A DNA stretch of 64,000 nucleotides from contig NZ_CP097263.1 in the NCBI RefSeq assembly GCF_028622115.1, positions 9,807,501-9,871,500 of the forward strand. The letters are read 5' to 3'. The notes below the pieces were generated by a model, which saw only the letters and a list, made by a program, of their open reading frames with translations, made no database searches and was not told where the DNA came from. Positions 50,384 through 60,398 of the stretch are shown here, piece by piece (position 1 is the first letter of the stretch; every line of letters starts with the position of its first letter). The stretch is from Kutzneria chonburiensis (GTDB lineage Bacteria > Actinomycetota > Actinomycetes > Mycobacteriales > Pseudonocardiaceae). Both the position numbers and the translations under genes were made by a program.

Positions 50384-50426
50384 AGTGGCTCCTGCTCGAC
50401 GGCAGGGGTGTCGGGCAGGAGCCACT
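50384..50426. terminator. hairpin between the FAD gene and the LPMO gene
   Basis: AGTGGCTCCTGC (50384-50395) pairs with GCAGGAGCCACT (50415-50426), a 12-bp perfect stem with a 19-nt loop. It lies between two convergent stops and is probably bidirectional. Confidence 0.75.
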
Positions 50427-50433
50427 ACCGGCG

Positions 50434-51018
50434 TCAGAAGGTGACGTCGGCGCAGGAGTAGAACGCGTTGCCGGTGTCGGCGATGTCCCAGACGCCGAGG
50501 ATGAGGTGGCGGCCGGTCTTGTGCGCCGGCAGCGTGCCCTTGATGGAGACGTCACCGGAAGGGCGCTGGCCGCCCCAGTTGGAGACGAGGAAAGGCGTCA
50601 GGTTGAGCTGGGCCCGGGTGAGGGGCTTGATGGGGTCCCAGTTGTCGTTGGTGATGAAGTAGCGGAAATCGGTGGTGGCGTGGATGGCGGTGAAGTGCCA
50701 GGTGAACGTGTAGGAGGCGCCGGAGGTGAGCGGGGTGGCGGGCCAGGTGCCGCCACGGGGGTCGTCGAGCTGGGCGAAGCGGGAGATGCCGCCGGCGCAG
50801 ATCTTGCCGTCGGCCGGACCGGCGGCGGGGAAGTTCTTGGGGCCCTCGACGGACTGGGGCTCGTACTGGATGTCGCCGCAGTTCTTGACTTTCCCCTGAG
50901 CGCACAACGAAGAGCGGCTCACGGGGTTGGTGGTGTAGCCGTGCGCCGAGGCGACGCCGGCCAACAGTACGGGCAGGGCGACGACCAGTGCGGCGAGCAA
51001 GGCGAACCTGGTGCGCAT
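50434..51018 (-). CDS. AA10 lytic polysaccharide monooxygenase, chitin type
   Basis: This is a 194-residue secreted copper enzyme. A Sec signal peptide (MRTRFALLAALVVALPVLLA, cleavage after ASA) leaves HGYTTNPVSRSSLC, whose N-terminal His is the first histidine-brace ligand. The second is the His in FTAIHATTDFRYFITNDNWD, and Phe/Tyr near ILGVWDIADTGNAFYSC completes the site. Only the catalytic domain is present; there is no carbohydrate-binding module. It oxidatively cleaves crystalline chitin (cellulose in some relatives). A perfect DasR-type site lies about 46 nt upstream of the ATG, fitting control with nagA by aminosugars. Confidence 0.93.
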   Translation of the reverse strand: MRTRFALLAALVVALPVLLAGVASAHGYTTNPVSRSSLCAQGKVKNCGDIQYEPQSVEGPKNFPAAGPADGKICAGGISRFAQLDDPRGGTWPATPLTSGASYTFTWHFTAIHATTDFRYFITNDNWDPIKPLTRAQLNLTPFLVSNWGGQRPSGDVSIKGTLPAHKTGRHLILGVWDIADTGNAFYSCADVTF

Positions 51019-51063
51019 GAAGCAACCCCCAAGGGTCGGCAGGGAATCAGGCGCGGCGGCCGA

Positions 51064-51079
51064 AGTGGTATAGACCACT
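51064..51079. promoter_or_regulatory. dre (DasR) site of the LPMO gene
   Basis: AGTGGTATAGACCACT matches the dre consensus AGTGGTCTAGACCACT at 15 of 16 positions; flanking A/T extends the arms to 18 bp. It lies in the LPMO promoter region, 46-61 nt upstream of the start. Confidence 0.88.
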
Positions 51080-51132
51080 TGCCGAGGTTCAGTATGGTGG
51101 CGCGGCGAAAAGGGCCGCAACGTCCGATTGGG

Positions 51133-51729
51133 CTACCGGGTTCGCAACCCGTCGAAGGCGATTGTGCACACAGCGTCAGCGATCGAGGCGCCGGAGCGGG
51201 GGCGGTACCACTCGATCAGCGAGTTGACCATGCCGAACAGCAGCCGGGCGGTCACGGCGGGGTCAACATCGGGCCGAACGTCACCCTCGGCCTCGGCCTG
51301 CTTGACGAGGTCGGTGACGAGCCGGTCGAACTCCTTGCGCCGGGCGACGGCGGCGCGCTCGATGCGGGTGTTGCCCCGGGCCCGCAGCAGCAGGGTGACG
51401 AACGGCAGCCGGTCGAGCAGCACGCCGACGCTGCCCCGCACAAGATGCTCCAGCCGGTCGATGGCCCGCCCGTCCATCGAGTGAGCCTCGTCGGCAACTG
51501 CGAACAAGCCGTCCAGCGCACGGTCCATGGCCAGCCGCAGCAGCTCTTCCTTGCTGCTGACGTGGTGGTAGATGGCGGACTTGGTGATGCCGAGCTTGCG
51601 CGACAGCTCCTCCATCGAGGTGGCCTCGTACCCGCGCTCGTTGAACACCTTCACCGCGACGGCCAGCAGCGACTCCTGGTCGTAGCCGGGCCGACCCCGG
51701 CGTGGCGCTGCCTCCACGGTGCCTCCCAC
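51133..51729 (-). CDS. TetR-family regulator, PaaR-like
   Basis: This is a 198-residue repressor with an N-terminal helix-turn-helix (about 18-60; VFNERGYEATSMEELSRKLGITKSAIYHHVSSKEELL) and a ligand domain with LLRARGNTRIERAAVARRKEF. It is divergent from the thiolase gene that begins the phenylacetate cluster, and a motif in between recurs at the paaZ promoter; it is therefore the likely phenylacetyl-CoA-responsive repressor of the cluster (inference; in other actinobacteria PaaR is a TetR protein). The GTG at 51729 is the only in-frame start upstream of the HTH. Confidence 0.88.
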   Translation of the reverse strand: MGGTVEAAPRRGRPGYDQESLLAVAVKVFNERGYEATSMEELSRKLGITKSAIYHHVSSKEELLRLAMDRALDGLFAVADEAHSMDGRAIDRLEHLVRGSVGVLLDRLPFVTLLLRARGNTRIERAAVARRKEFDRLVTDLVKQAEAEGDVRPDVDPAVTARLLFGMVNSLIEWYRPRSGASIADAVCTIAFDGLRTR

Positions 51730-51736
51730 CCTTGCG

Positions 51737-51759
51737 AACTGACCGAATGGCCGGTTAAT
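51737..51759. promoter_or_regulatory. candidate PaaR operator 1
   Basis: AACTGACCGAATGGCCGGTTAAT contains ACTGACCG and GTTAA spaced by 8 nt with partial dyad symmetry (ACCG/CGGT). It lies between the divergent TetR and thiolase genes. The reverse complement of the site at 54609-54632 shares ACTGACCG and GTTAA with a 7-nt spacer. Confidence 0.6.
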
Positions 51760-51791
51760 AATAGCGTGCTGACGCCCGAAGGAGAGCCGCC

Positions 51792-52958
<1,167 letters not shown>

Positions 52959-52959
52959 C

Positions 52960-53799
52960 GTGCAGATCGGTGTGGTGGGCGGCGGCCGGATGGGGTCCGG
53001 CATCGCCCAGGTGTTCGCGGCGGTCGGCGCCGACGTGACGGTGGTGGAGAGCGACGCGATCGCCGCCAAGGCCGCGTTGACGAGGGTGGAGACGGGTCTG
53101 CGGCGCGCCGCCGAACGCGGCAAGCTGGACGGCACGCCGAGCCAGGTGCTCTCGCGCGTCGAGTTCGTCACGGACATCCCGTCGCTGCCGATGAACGCGG
53201 ACCTCGTCGTCGAGGCGGTTCCGGAGGCCCCGGAGCTGAAGGTCCGTGTCCTCACGGCGGTCGAGTTGGCCGTTTCCACGAACACCGTGGTGGCCACGAA
53301 CACCAGCTCGCTGTCGATCGGCGAGCTGGGCGCCGTGCTGGTGCATCCGGGCCGGTTCGTGGGCATGCACTTCTTCAACCCGGTACCGGTGTCCAAGCTG
53401 GTGGAGATCGTGCTGGGCCCCAACACCCGTGACGACGTGCGGGACAAGGCCCTGGAGTGGGTGCGGCTGCTGGGCAAGGCGGACGTGGTCGTGCGCGACT
53501 CGCCGGGCTTCGCCACCAGCCGGCTGGGCGTGATGCTCGGCCTTGAGGCGATCCGGATGCTGGAGGAGGGCGTCACCGACGCCGAGTCCATCGACCGGGC
53601 GATGGAGCTGGGCTACGGCCACCCGATGGGCCCGCTGCGCTCGACCGACCTGGTCGGCCTCGACGTGCGGCTGGCCATCGCCGAGTACCTGGAGCGCACG
53701 CTGGGCGACCGGTTCGCCCCGCCGAAGCTGTTGCGGGACAAGGTGGAGCGGGGCGAACTGGGCCGCAAGTCGGGGCAGGGCTTCTACCCCTGGAACTGA
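52960..53799 (+). CDS. paaH: 3-hydroxyacyl-CoA dehydrogenase, PaaH-like
   Basis: This is a 279-residue NAD-dependent dehydrogenase. VQIGVVGGGRMGSGIAQVFA is the Rossmann motif; NTSSLSIGELGAVLVHPGRFVGMHFFNPVPVSKLVEI includes the catalytic His (GMHFFNP) and Asn; the C-terminal helical domain ends GELGRKSGQGFYPW. It oxidises 3-hydroxyadipyl-CoA to 3-oxoadipyl-CoA in phenylacetate degradation. The GTG at 52960 follows the thiolase stop by 1 nt. Its stop codon abuts, with no gap, the stop of the convergent enoyl-CoA hydratase. Confidence 0.9.
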   Translation: MQIGVVGGGRMGSGIAQVFAAVGADVTVVESDAIAAKAALTRVETGLRRAAERGKLDGTPSQVLSRVEFVTDIPSLPMNADLVVEAVPEAPELKVRVLTAVELAVSTNTVVATNTSSLSIGELGAVLVHPGRFVGMHFFNPVPVSKLVEIVLGPNTRDDVRDKALEWVRLLGKADVVVRDSPGFATSRLGVMLGLEAIRMLEEGVTDAESIDRAMELGYGHPMGPLRSTDLVGLDVRLAIAEYLERTLGDRFAPPKLLRDKVERGELGRKSGQGFYPWN

Positions 53800-54591
53800 C
53801 TACCGGCCGTGGAAGACGACCGGCTGCTTGGCCAGGAACGACTCCACGGCGCCCTGGTGGTCGGCGGTCAGGCCGAGCGCGGTCTGGGCCGCCGCCTCCG
53901 CGGCCAGCACGTCGGCCAGCGGCGGCTGGAAGCTCGCCAGCAACGCCGCTTTCGCTGCCGCAAACGCCACGGTTGGCCCATTCGCGAGCTTCGTGGCCAA
54001 CGCGCGAACCTCGTCGGTGAAGGATTCGTCCGACACGACCCGCCCGACCACGCCCCACTCCAGCGCCTGAGCGGCGGTGAACGGCTGCCCGAGCAGCACG
54101 AGCTCGCTGGCCCGGGCGGCGCCGACGGCCCGCGCGAGCGTTGCCGACAGGCCGGAGTCGCAGGTCAGGCCGATGCCGGTGAAGGCGGTGGCGAACTTGG
54201 CCGATGCGGCGGCGATCCGCAGGTCGCAGGCCAGGGCCAGGCCCAACCCGGCGCCGACGCAGGTGCCGTTCACGGCGGCGAGCACCGGCTTGGCCATGCC
54301 GGTCAGTGCCAGCACGAGCGGGTTGTAGTGGTCACCGACGGTGTCCAGCGCGGTCGCGGGGTCGGCCCGCAGCGCCGCGGCGTGCTCGGCCAGGTCCTGA
54401 CCTGCGCAGAAGGCCCGTCCTGAACCGGTGAGTACAACTGCGCGGACCGAGTCGTCGGCGGCGACCCGCCGCACGGCGGCCAGCAGCGCTTCCTTCATCG
54501 ACACGGTGAGTGCGTTGCGGGTGGCCTGCGCGTCCAGGGTGATGGTCGCGACTGCTCCGTCGACGTCGAGCGACACGGTTTCCCCATCCAT
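53800..54591 (-). CDS. enoyl-CoA hydratase/isomerase, PaaG/PaaF-like
   Basis: This is a 263-residue crotonase-fold protein. GRAFCAGQDLAEH and AAVNGTCVGAGLGLALACDLRIAAASAKF form the oxyanion hole; the position usually holding the hydratase Glu is in TGIGLTCDSGLSATLARAVG, where Asp is present as in PaaG isomerases. In the paa pathway PaaG converts ring-1,2-epoxyphenylacetyl-CoA to oxepin-CoA. It is divergent from paaZ with a candidate PaaR site between. PaaG is the better match than PaaF, but both are possible. Confidence 0.85.
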   Translation of the reverse strand: MDGETVSLDVDGAVATITLDAQATRNALTVSMKEALLAAVRRVAADDSVRAVVLTGSGRAFCAGQDLAEHAAALRADPATALDTVGDHYNPLVLALTGMAKPVLAAVNGTCVGAGLGLALACDLRIAAASAKFATAFTGIGLTCDSGLSATLARAVGAARASELVLLGQPFTAAQALEWGVVGRVVSDESFTDEVRALATKLANGPTVAFAAAKAALLASFQPPLADVLAAEAAAQTALGLTADHQGAVESFLAKQPVVFHGR

Positions 54592-54608
54592 GCACGCACG
54601 CTAGCATG

Positions 54609-54632
54609 TTAACGAACGGACGGTCAGTAATT
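54609..54632. promoter_or_regulatory. candidate PaaR operator 2
   Basis: TTAACGAACGGACGGTCAGT (then AATT) carries CGGTCAGT and TTAAC, the same boxes as the site at 51737 in reverse orientation. It lies between the divergent enoyl-CoA hydratase and paaZ starts, 21-44 nt upstream of the paaZ ATG. Confidence 0.6.
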
Positions 54633-54652
54633 CGGTCGCGAGAGGTGCTGAG

Positions 54653-56683
54653 ATGGCTCTGCTGCGCAGCTATGTCAACGGCCGGTGGCACACGCCGACG
54701 GTCGACGGCCAGCCGCTGCACGACGCGGTGACCGGTGAGGAGGTCGCCACGATCTCCTCGGCGGGTGTCGACTTCGCCGCCGCGCTTGAGCACGGCCGCC
54801 GGGTGGGCGGCCCGGCGCTGCGCGAGCTGACGTTCCACCAGCGCGCCGCCCTGCTCAAGGCCACGGCCTCCCTGCTTCGCGAGCACCGCGAGGAGCTGTA
54901 CGCGCTGTCCGCGCGCACCGGCGCCACCAAGACCGACTCGATGGTCGACATCGACGGCGGCATCGGCGTGCTGTTCAGCTACTCCAGCAAGGGCCGCCGC
55001 GAGCTGCCCAACGCCAAGGTCCACGTCGACGGCGACCTCGAGCCGCTCGGCAAGACCGGCACCTTCCTCGGCCAGCACATCCACACGCCGCTGCGCGGCG
55101 TGGCCGTGCAGATCAACGCGTTCAACTTCCCGATGTGGGGCCCGCTGGAGAAGTTCGCGCCGGCCTTCGTCGCCGGTGTGCCGTCGCTGATCAAGCCGGC
55201 CAGCCAGACCGCCTACCTGACCGCCCGCATGGTCGAGCTGATCATCGAGTCCGGGCTGCTGCCCGAGGGCTCGCTGCAGTTCGTCGCGGGCAGCGCCGGC
55301 GACCTGCTCGACCACCTGACCGAGCAGGACCTGGTCGGCTTCACCGGCTCCGCGTCGACGGCCCAGCGGCTCCGGACGCACCCGGTCGTGGTGAACCGGT
55401 CGGTACGGTTCAACGCCGAGGCCGACTCGCTGAACTGCTCGATCCTCGGCCCGGACGCCACGCCCGGCACCACCGAGTTCGACCTGTACGTGAAGCAGCT
55501 GGTCAGCGAGATGACCGTGAAGGCAGGCCAGAAGTGCACGGCCATCCGCCGCGCCTTCGTGCCGGCCGAGCTGATCGACGCGGTGGCCGAGGCGGCGTCC
55601 GAGCGGCTGGCCAAGGTCAAGATCGGCAACCCGCTGGCCGAGGGCGTGCGGATGGGCGCGCTGGCCAGCCTCGAGCAGCGCGAGGAGGTCCGGCGCTCGC
55701 TGAAGGGCCTGCTGGAGGCCGGCCGCGTGGTGTTCGGCGACGTCGACAACGTGGAGTTGGTGGACGCCGACGCCACCAAGGGCGCTTTCATGTCACCCGT
55801 CCTGCTCCGCGCCGACGACGCCGACCTGCCCCAGCCGCACGAGGTCGAGGCGTTCGGCCCGGTCAGCACGCTGATGCCGTACACCTCGACCGAGCAGGTC
55901 GTCGAGCTGGCGGCGCGCGGCCAGGGCAGCCTGGTCGGCTCGATCGTCACCGGCGACGCCGAGTTCGCGCGGGACGTGGTGCTGGGCGTCGCCCCGTGGC
56001 ACGGTCGCCTGCTCGTGCTGGACGCCGACGACGCCAAGGAGTCCACCGGCCACGGCTCGCCGCTGCCGATGCTCGTGCACGGCGGCCCCGGCCGGGCCGG
56101 CGGCGGCGAGGAGATGGGCGGCATCCGCGGCGTGCTGCACCACATGCAGCGCACCGCGATCCAGGCCAGCCCGAAGGTGCTCAGCGCGATCACCGGCCGG
56201 TGGGTGCCCGGCGCCGATCGCAACGTCGACGGCGTGCACCCGTTCCGGAAGTCGTTGGCGGAGCTGAGGATCGGCGACACCGTGGTGGCCGGGCCGCGGC
56301 CGGTGACGCTGGCCGACATCGAGCACTTCGCCGAGTTCACCGGCGACACCTTCTACGCCCACATGGACGAGGAAGCGGCCAGGGCCAACCCGTTCTTCGA
56401 GGGCCGGGTGGCCCACGGCTACCTGATCGTCTCGTTCGCGGCCGGCCTGTTCGTGTCGCCCGAGCCCGGCCCGGTGCTGGCCAACTACGGCCTGGAGAAC
56501 CTGCGCTTCCTGACCCCGGTCAACCCGGACGACGAGCTGACCGTGACCTTGACGGCCAAGCAGATCACCCCGCGCGAGGCCAACGACTACGGCGAGGTCC
56601 GCTGGGACGCGGACGTGACCAACCAGAACGGCGACTCGGTCGCCAAGTACGACGTGCTGACCCTGGTGGCGAAAAATGTCTGA
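54653..56683 (+). CDS. paaZ: PaaZ: oxepin-CoA hydrolase / 3-oxo-5,6-dehydrosuberyl-CoA semialdehyde dehydrogenase
   Basis: This is a 676-residue bifunctional ring-opening enzyme. The N-terminal aldehyde dehydrogenase (about 1-520) shows [33 protein letters not shown] in place of the general-base block, and [16 protein letters not shown] with the catalytic Cys. The C-terminal MaoC-like hydratase (about 535-676) shows [36 protein letters not shown] with the Asp-His pair. GAGAGG precedes the ATG. It is first in the paaZABCDE operon and overlaps paaA by 8 nt. Confidence 0.96.
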   Translation: MALLRSYVNGRWHTPTVDGQPLHDAVTGEEVATISSAGVDFAAALEHGRRVGGPALRELTFHQRAALLKATASLLREHREELYALSARTGATKTDSMVDIDGGIGVLFSYSSKGRRELPNAKVHVDGDLEPLGKTGTFLGQHIHTPLRGVAVQINAFNFPMWGPLEKFAPAFVAGVPSLIKPASQTAYLTARMVELIIESGLLPEGSLQFVAGSAGDLLDHLTEQDLVGFTGSASTAQRLRTHPVVVNRSVRFNAEADSLNCSILGPDATPGTTEFDLYVKQLVSEMTVKAGQKCTAIRRAFVPAELIDAVAEAASERLAKVKIGNPLAEGVRMGALASLEQREEVRRSLKGLLEAGRVVFGDVDNVELVDADATKGAFMSPVLLRADDADLPQPHEVEAFGPVSTLMPYTSTEQVVELAARGQGSLVGSIVTGDAEFARDVVLGVAPWHGRLLVLDADDAKESTGHGSPLPMLVHGGPGRAGGGEEMGGIRGVLHHMQRTAIQASPKVLSAITGRWVPGADRNVDGVHPFRKSLAELRIGDTVVAGPRPVTLADIEHFAEFTGDTFYAHMDEEAARANPFFEGRVAHGYLIVSFAAGLFVSPEPGPVLANYGLENLRFLTPVNPDDELTVTLTAKQITPREANDYGEVRWDADVTNQNGDSVAKYDVLTLVAKNV

Positions 56684-57611
56684 CCTGGAACACCATTTCG
56701 AGGCGACCATCGCGGCCGACCACCGGATCGAGCCGCGGGACTGGGTGCCCGACGGCTACCGCAAGACGATGATCCGGCAGATCGCGCAGCACGCGCACTC
56801 CGAGATCATCGGCATGCAGCCGGAGGGCAACTGGATCACCCGCGCGCCTTCCTTGCGGCGCAAGGCGATTCTGCTGGCCAAGGTGCAGGACGAGGCCGGG
56901 CACGGGCTGTACCTGTACTCGGCGGCCGAGACACTGGGCGCGGACCGCGGCGAGCTTACCGAGATGCTGATCTCCGGCCGGCAGAAGTACTCGTCGATCT
57001 TCAACTACCCCACGCTGACCTTCGCCGACGTCGGCGTGATCGGCTGGCTGGTCGACGGCGCGGCGATCTGCAACCAGGTTCCGCTGTGCCGCAGCAGTTA
57101 CGGGCCGTATGCACGGGCGATGATCCGTATCTGCAAGGAGGAGTCGTTCCACCAGCGGCAGGGCTACGAGCTGCTGCTCACGCTGATGCGCGGCACCGAG
57201 GCCCAACGGGACATGGTGCAGGACGCGGTGAACCGGTGGTGGTGGCCGTCGCTGATGATGTTCGGCCCGCCGGACGACGCCTCGCCCAACACCGCGCAGT
57301 CGATGGCGTGGAAGATCAAGCGGCACACCAATGACGAGCTGCGCCAACGTTTCGTCGACATGAGCGTCCCTCAGGCCGAGAAGCTCGGCGTCACGTTCCC
57401 CGACCCTGACCTGAAGTGGAACGCGGAGCGGGGACACTACGACTTCGGGGCGATCGACTGGAGCGAACTCAAGCGCGTGATCTCCGGCGACGGGCCGTGC
57501 AACGCCGAGCGCATCGAGAACCGGCGACGCGCGCACGAGGACGGCGACTGGGTCCGTGAGGCCGCGATCGCCCACGCGGCAAAGCACTCGAGTAAGGCGG
57601 CGGTGGCATGA
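56676..57611 (+). CDS. paaA: phenylacetyl-CoA 1,2-epoxidase catalytic subunit PaaA
   Basis: This is a 311-residue diiron oxygenase subunit. Iron ligands lie in [13 protein letters not shown] (E..ExxH) and in [16 protein letters not shown] (second ExxH), the carboxylate-bridged diiron pattern. With PaaC, PaaB and the reductase PaaE it epoxidises the ring of phenylacetyl-CoA. The start [30 protein letters not shown] is that of actinobacterial PaaA. The ATG overlaps the end of paaZ, and the stop overlaps paaB as ATGA. Confidence 0.97.
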   Translation: MSDLEHHFEATIAADHRIEPRDWVPDGYRKTMIRQIAQHAHSEIIGMQPEGNWITRAPSLRRKAILLAKVQDEAGHGLYLYSAAETLGADRGELTEMLISGRQKYSSIFNYPTLTFADVGVIGWLVDGAAICNQVPLCRSSYGPYARAMIRICKEESFHQRQGYELLLTLMRGTEAQRDMVQDAVNRWWWPSLMMFGPPDDASPNTAQSMAWKIKRHTNDELRQRFVDMSVPQAEKLGVTFPDPDLKWNAERGHYDFGAIDWSELKRVISGDGPCNAERIENRRRAHEDGDWVREAAIAHAAKHSSKAAVA

Positions 57612-57895
57612 GCAGGAACAGTTGGCCGCTGTACGAGGTTTTCGTGCGCGGCAAGCGCGGTCTGAACCACGTGCACGTCGGCTCGCTGCACGCGGCCGAC
57701 GACGAGATGGCGGTGCACCACGCCCGGGACCTGTACACCCGGCGCAACGAGGGCGTCAGCATCTGGGTCGTGAAGGCCGCGGACATCACCGCGTCCAGCC
57801 CGGACGAGAAGGACCCGTTCTTCGAGCCCAGCGGCGACAAGGTGTACCGGCACCCGACGTTCTACGAGATCCCCGACGACGTCCCCCACATGTGA
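57608..57895 (+). CDS. paaB: phenylacetyl-CoA epoxidase subunit PaaB
   Basis: This is a 95-residue protein. [52 protein letters not shown] is the full PaaB signature. PaaB bridges PaaAC heterodimers and is needed for activity. It overlaps paaA by 4 nt and precedes paaC by 10 nt. Confidence 0.97.
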   Translation: MSRNSWPLYEVFVRGKRGLNHVHVGSLHAADDEMAVHHARDLYTRRNEGVSIWVVKAADITASSPDEKDPFFEPSGDKVYRHPTFYEIPDDVPHM

Positions 57896-57905
57896 GCAGG
57901 CGGCC

Positions 57906-58751
57906 ATGTTCGACAACGCCTACGAGGCACTGAGTTCCGATGGCGACGCCCGGTGGGCTTTCGGCACCGGGTTCGCCGACCCACTGTCCGGTGTGGACAC
58001 CACGGTTCCGTCCGATGTGGACGCCGAGCGGCTGGCGGCGTACTGCCTGATGCTGGCCGACGACGCACTGGTGATGTCACACCGGTTGCAGGAGTGGTGC
58101 ACGCGGGCGCCGGAGCTGGAGGACGAGGTCGCCCTGGCCAACATCGGCCTTGACCTGTTGGGGCAGGCCCGGTTGCTGCTGACCAGGGCCGGCAAGGCCG
58201 ACGGCACCGAGCGGTCCGACGACGACTTCGCGTTCCTGCGCGACGCGCCGGAGTTCCGCAACGTGCGGCTGGTGGAGCTGGCCAACGGCGACTTCGCGTT
58301 CTCCATGGCCCGGCTGTTGGTGTTCAGCACATGGCGGCTGGCTTTGTTGCAGCGTCTGGTGATGGCGGCCGATCCGGTGCTGGCGGCGATCGCGGCCAAG
58401 GGCGTCAAGGAAGTCGCGTATCACCGTGACTACTCGGCGCAGTGGGTCGTGCGGCTGGGCGACGGCACCCCGCTGTCCCATGAGCGCATGCAGGACGGGT
58501 TGGACGCCGTGTGGCCGTATGTCGGCGAATTGTTCGCAGAGCATCCGTCCGACCTGGTCGATCCGGCTTCGGTTCGGGACGAGTTCGACGCCGTGATCGC
58601 CCAGGTGTTGGACGCCTCTGGGCTGCGCCTTCCGGAATCTGTTGGTGTTGAAGAGGTTCTGGGTCGCGACGGCGTGCACACCGAGGCGTTGGCGGCGATG
58701 CTGGCCGAGATGCAGAGTGTGGCGCGGGCCCATCCGGGTGCGACATGGTGA
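57906..58751 (+). CDS. paaC: phenylacetyl-CoA epoxidase structural subunit PaaC
   Basis: This is a 281-residue ferritin-like helical protein paired with PaaA. ANIGLDLLGQARLLLTRAG and DFAFSMARLLVFSTWRLALLQRL, then KEVAYHRDYSAQWVVRLGDGT, are conserved blocks. PaaC keeps the four-helix fold without a functional diiron site. The stop overlaps the paaD start by 7 nt. GGCGGCC precedes the ATG, a weak ribosome site, so coupling to paaB is likely. Confidence 0.95.
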   Translation: MFDNAYEALSSDGDARWAFGTGFADPLSGVDTTVPSDVDAERLAAYCLMLADDALVMSHRLQEWCTRAPELEDEVALANIGLDLLGQARLLLTRAGKADGTERSDDDFAFLRDAPEFRNVRLVELANGDFAFSMARLLVFSTWRLALLQRLVMAADPVLAAIAAKGVKEVAYHRDYSAQWVVRLGDGTPLSHERMQDGLDAVWPYVGELFAEHPSDLVDPASVRDEFDAVIAQVLDASGLRLPESVGVEEVLGRDGVHTEALAAMLAEMQSVARAHPGATW

Positions 58752-59236
58752 CCGCGCTGGCCGTCGCCGAGACCGTGACGGATCCCGAGCTGCCGATGGT
58801 GACGCTGGCCGAGCTCGGCGTGCTGCGGTCGGTGGAGGACAACGGGGATCGGGTCGTCGTGGCCATCACGCCGACCTACACCGGTTGTCCGGCAATGGAT
58901 GCCATGCGGGACGACCTCGATCACCGGCTGCACGAGGCCGGCTATCGGGACGTGGAGATCAAGGTCGTGCTGGAGCCGGCGTGGACGACCGACTGGATCA
59001 GCGAGTCCGGCCGGCGCAAGCTCGCCGAGGCCGGCATCGCCCCGCCCGGCCCCGCGCCGCGTAAGAACAGTGGCCCGATTCCGTTGACGCTCGGGCCTTC
59101 CGTGCGGGTGGTCGCCTGCCCACAGTGCGGAAGTTCCGACACCGTCGAGATTTCCGGCTTCAGCGCGACCGCGTGCAAGGCGCTGCGGCGATGCCGTTCC
59201 TGCGCCGAACCGTTCGAGCACGTCAAGGAGATCTGA
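58745..59236 (+). CDS. paaD: PaaD, Fe-S assembly factor of the phenylacetyl-CoA epoxidase
   Basis: This is a 163-residue protein with an N-terminal MIP18/DUF59 domain (VTDPELPMVTLAELGVLRSVE, YTGCPAMDAMRDDL) and a C-terminal Cys pair region (CPQCGSSDTVEISGFSATACKALRRCRSC) that probably binds metal. PaaD is thought to help insert the cluster or metal in the epoxidase system. The GTG of paaE begins on the base after its stop. Confidence 0.94.
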   Translation: MVTALAVAETVTDPELPMVTLAELGVLRSVEDNGDRVVVAITPTYTGCPAMDAMRDDLDHRLHEAGYRDVEIKVVLEPAWTTDWISESGRRKLAEAGIAPPGPAPRKNSGPIPLTLGPSVRVVACPQCGSSDTVEISGFSATACKALRRCRSCAEPFEHVKEI

Positions 59237-60289
59237 GTGGCCACCACGTTTCATGCGCTCACGGTGTCCGATGTGGAGCGACTGTGCGACGACGCCGTCG
59301 CCGTCACCTTCGACGTGCCCGATGAGCTGACCGAGCTGTACACGTTCCGGCCCGGGCAGTCCCTGACGCTGCGCCGGGAGATCGACGGCATCGAGGCGCG
59401 TCGGTCCTATTCGATCTGTGCCCCGGCCGGGTCGAAGCCGCGGATCGGCGTGCGTGAGGTTCCCGGCGGCGCCTTCTCGCCGTGGCTGGTGCACGAGGTC
59501 CGGCCCGGTGACCGGATCGAGGTGCTGCCGCCGACCGGTTCGTTCAGCCCCGAGCTTGACGTGCCCGGTCATCACGTGCTGATCGCCGCCGGCAGTGGCA
59601 TCACACCGATCTTGTCCATCGCATCTTCCTTGTTGGGCAAGGCCTCGGCGACGCTGCTGTACGGGAACCGTCGCACCGACACCGTCATGTTCGCCGACGA
59701 GCTCGCCGACCTGAAGGACGCCAACCGCGAGCACCTTGATCTCGTGCATGTGCTGTCGCGCGAGCCGCGGGAGGCCGAGCTGTTCAGCGGCCGGCTCGAC
59801 GCCGAGAAGCTTCGGGCCTTGTTGCCCGCGCTGCTCGACGTCGCCGCGGTTGATCACTGGTGGCTGTGCGGGCCGTTCGGCATGGTCACCGATGCGCAGG
59901 CCGTGCTGGCCGAGCTCGGCGTGCCGCGGTCGCGGGTGCACCAGGAGCTGTTCTTCGTCGACGACCTGCCGCCCGAGCCCGTGCGGCACACCGAGCCCGG
60001 CGTCGAGGGGCCCAGCTCCGCGGTCAGTGTCCAGCTCGACGGCCGGACCACCGATGTCGTGTTGCCGCGCGACGTCACCATTCTCGAGGGCGCGCAGCGG
60101 GTTCGGCCGGATCTGCCGTTCGCGTGCAAGGGCGGGGTGTGCGGCACGTGCCGGGCCAAGGTGCTGTGTGGCGACGTCGACATGCGGCGCAACTTCGCCC
60201 TCGAGCCCGCGGAGGTCGCGGCCGGCTTCGTGCTGACCTGCCAGTCGTTCCCCGCCTCGGACCGCGTGGAGATCGACTTCGACGCCTGA
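59237..60289 (+). CDS. paaE: PaaE, reductase of the phenylacetyl-CoA epoxidase
   Basis: This is a 350-residue NAD(P)H oxidoreductase with an FAD domain (RRSYSICAPAGSKPRIGVREVPGG), an NAD domain (LIAAGSGITPILSIASSLL; WWLCGPFGMVTDAQ) and a C-terminal plant-type [2Fe-2S] ferredoxin domain (LPFACKGGVCGTCRAKVLCG plus a downstream Cys in LTCQSF). It feeds electrons to PaaA. It is the last gene of the operon, followed by an 80-bp hairpin element. The window contains no paaK (ligase), paaI or paaF. Confidence 0.96.
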   Translation: MATTFHALTVSDVERLCDDAVAVTFDVPDELTELYTFRPGQSLTLRREIDGIEARRSYSICAPAGSKPRIGVREVPGGAFSPWLVHEVRPGDRIEVLPPTGSFSPELDVPGHHVLIAAGSGITPILSIASSLLGKASATLLYGNRRTDTVMFADELADLKDANREHLDLVHVLSREPREAELFSGRLDAEKLRALLPALLDVAAVDHWWLCGPFGMVTDAQAVLAELGVPRSRVHQELFFVDDLPPEPVRHTEPGVEGPSSAVSVQLDGRTTDVVLPRDVTILEGAQRVRPDLPFACKGGVCGTCRAKVLCGDVDMRRNFALEPAEVAAGFVLTCQSFPASDRVEIDFDA

Positions 60290-60297
60290 CCACCCCG

Positions 60298-60378
60298 GTG
60301 AGTCACGCCCACAGTCACACCGAATGTATGAAACAGATTCACACATTCGGTGTGACGCTAAGCGTGACTCGCGGGGGT
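60298..60378. repeat. about 80-bp hairpin element, copy 2
   Basis: GTGAGTCACGC at the left pairs with GCGTGACTCGC at the right, and inner CACACCGAATGT pairs with ACATTCGGTGTG around a loop TATGAAACAGATTCAC. It follows the paaE stop by 8 nt. It shares its ends and loop with the element at 38209-38287, where the matching base pair is C:G instead of A:T. Confidence 0.8.
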
Positions 60379-60398
60379 TGTGAGTCGATCATGGTGGG

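Noticed and set aside
58430-60346. 638-codon minus-strand open frame across paaC-paaE
   Set aside because: It is antisense to unambiguous paa genes; the composition is typical of a frame shadow (His/Arg/Gly-rich).
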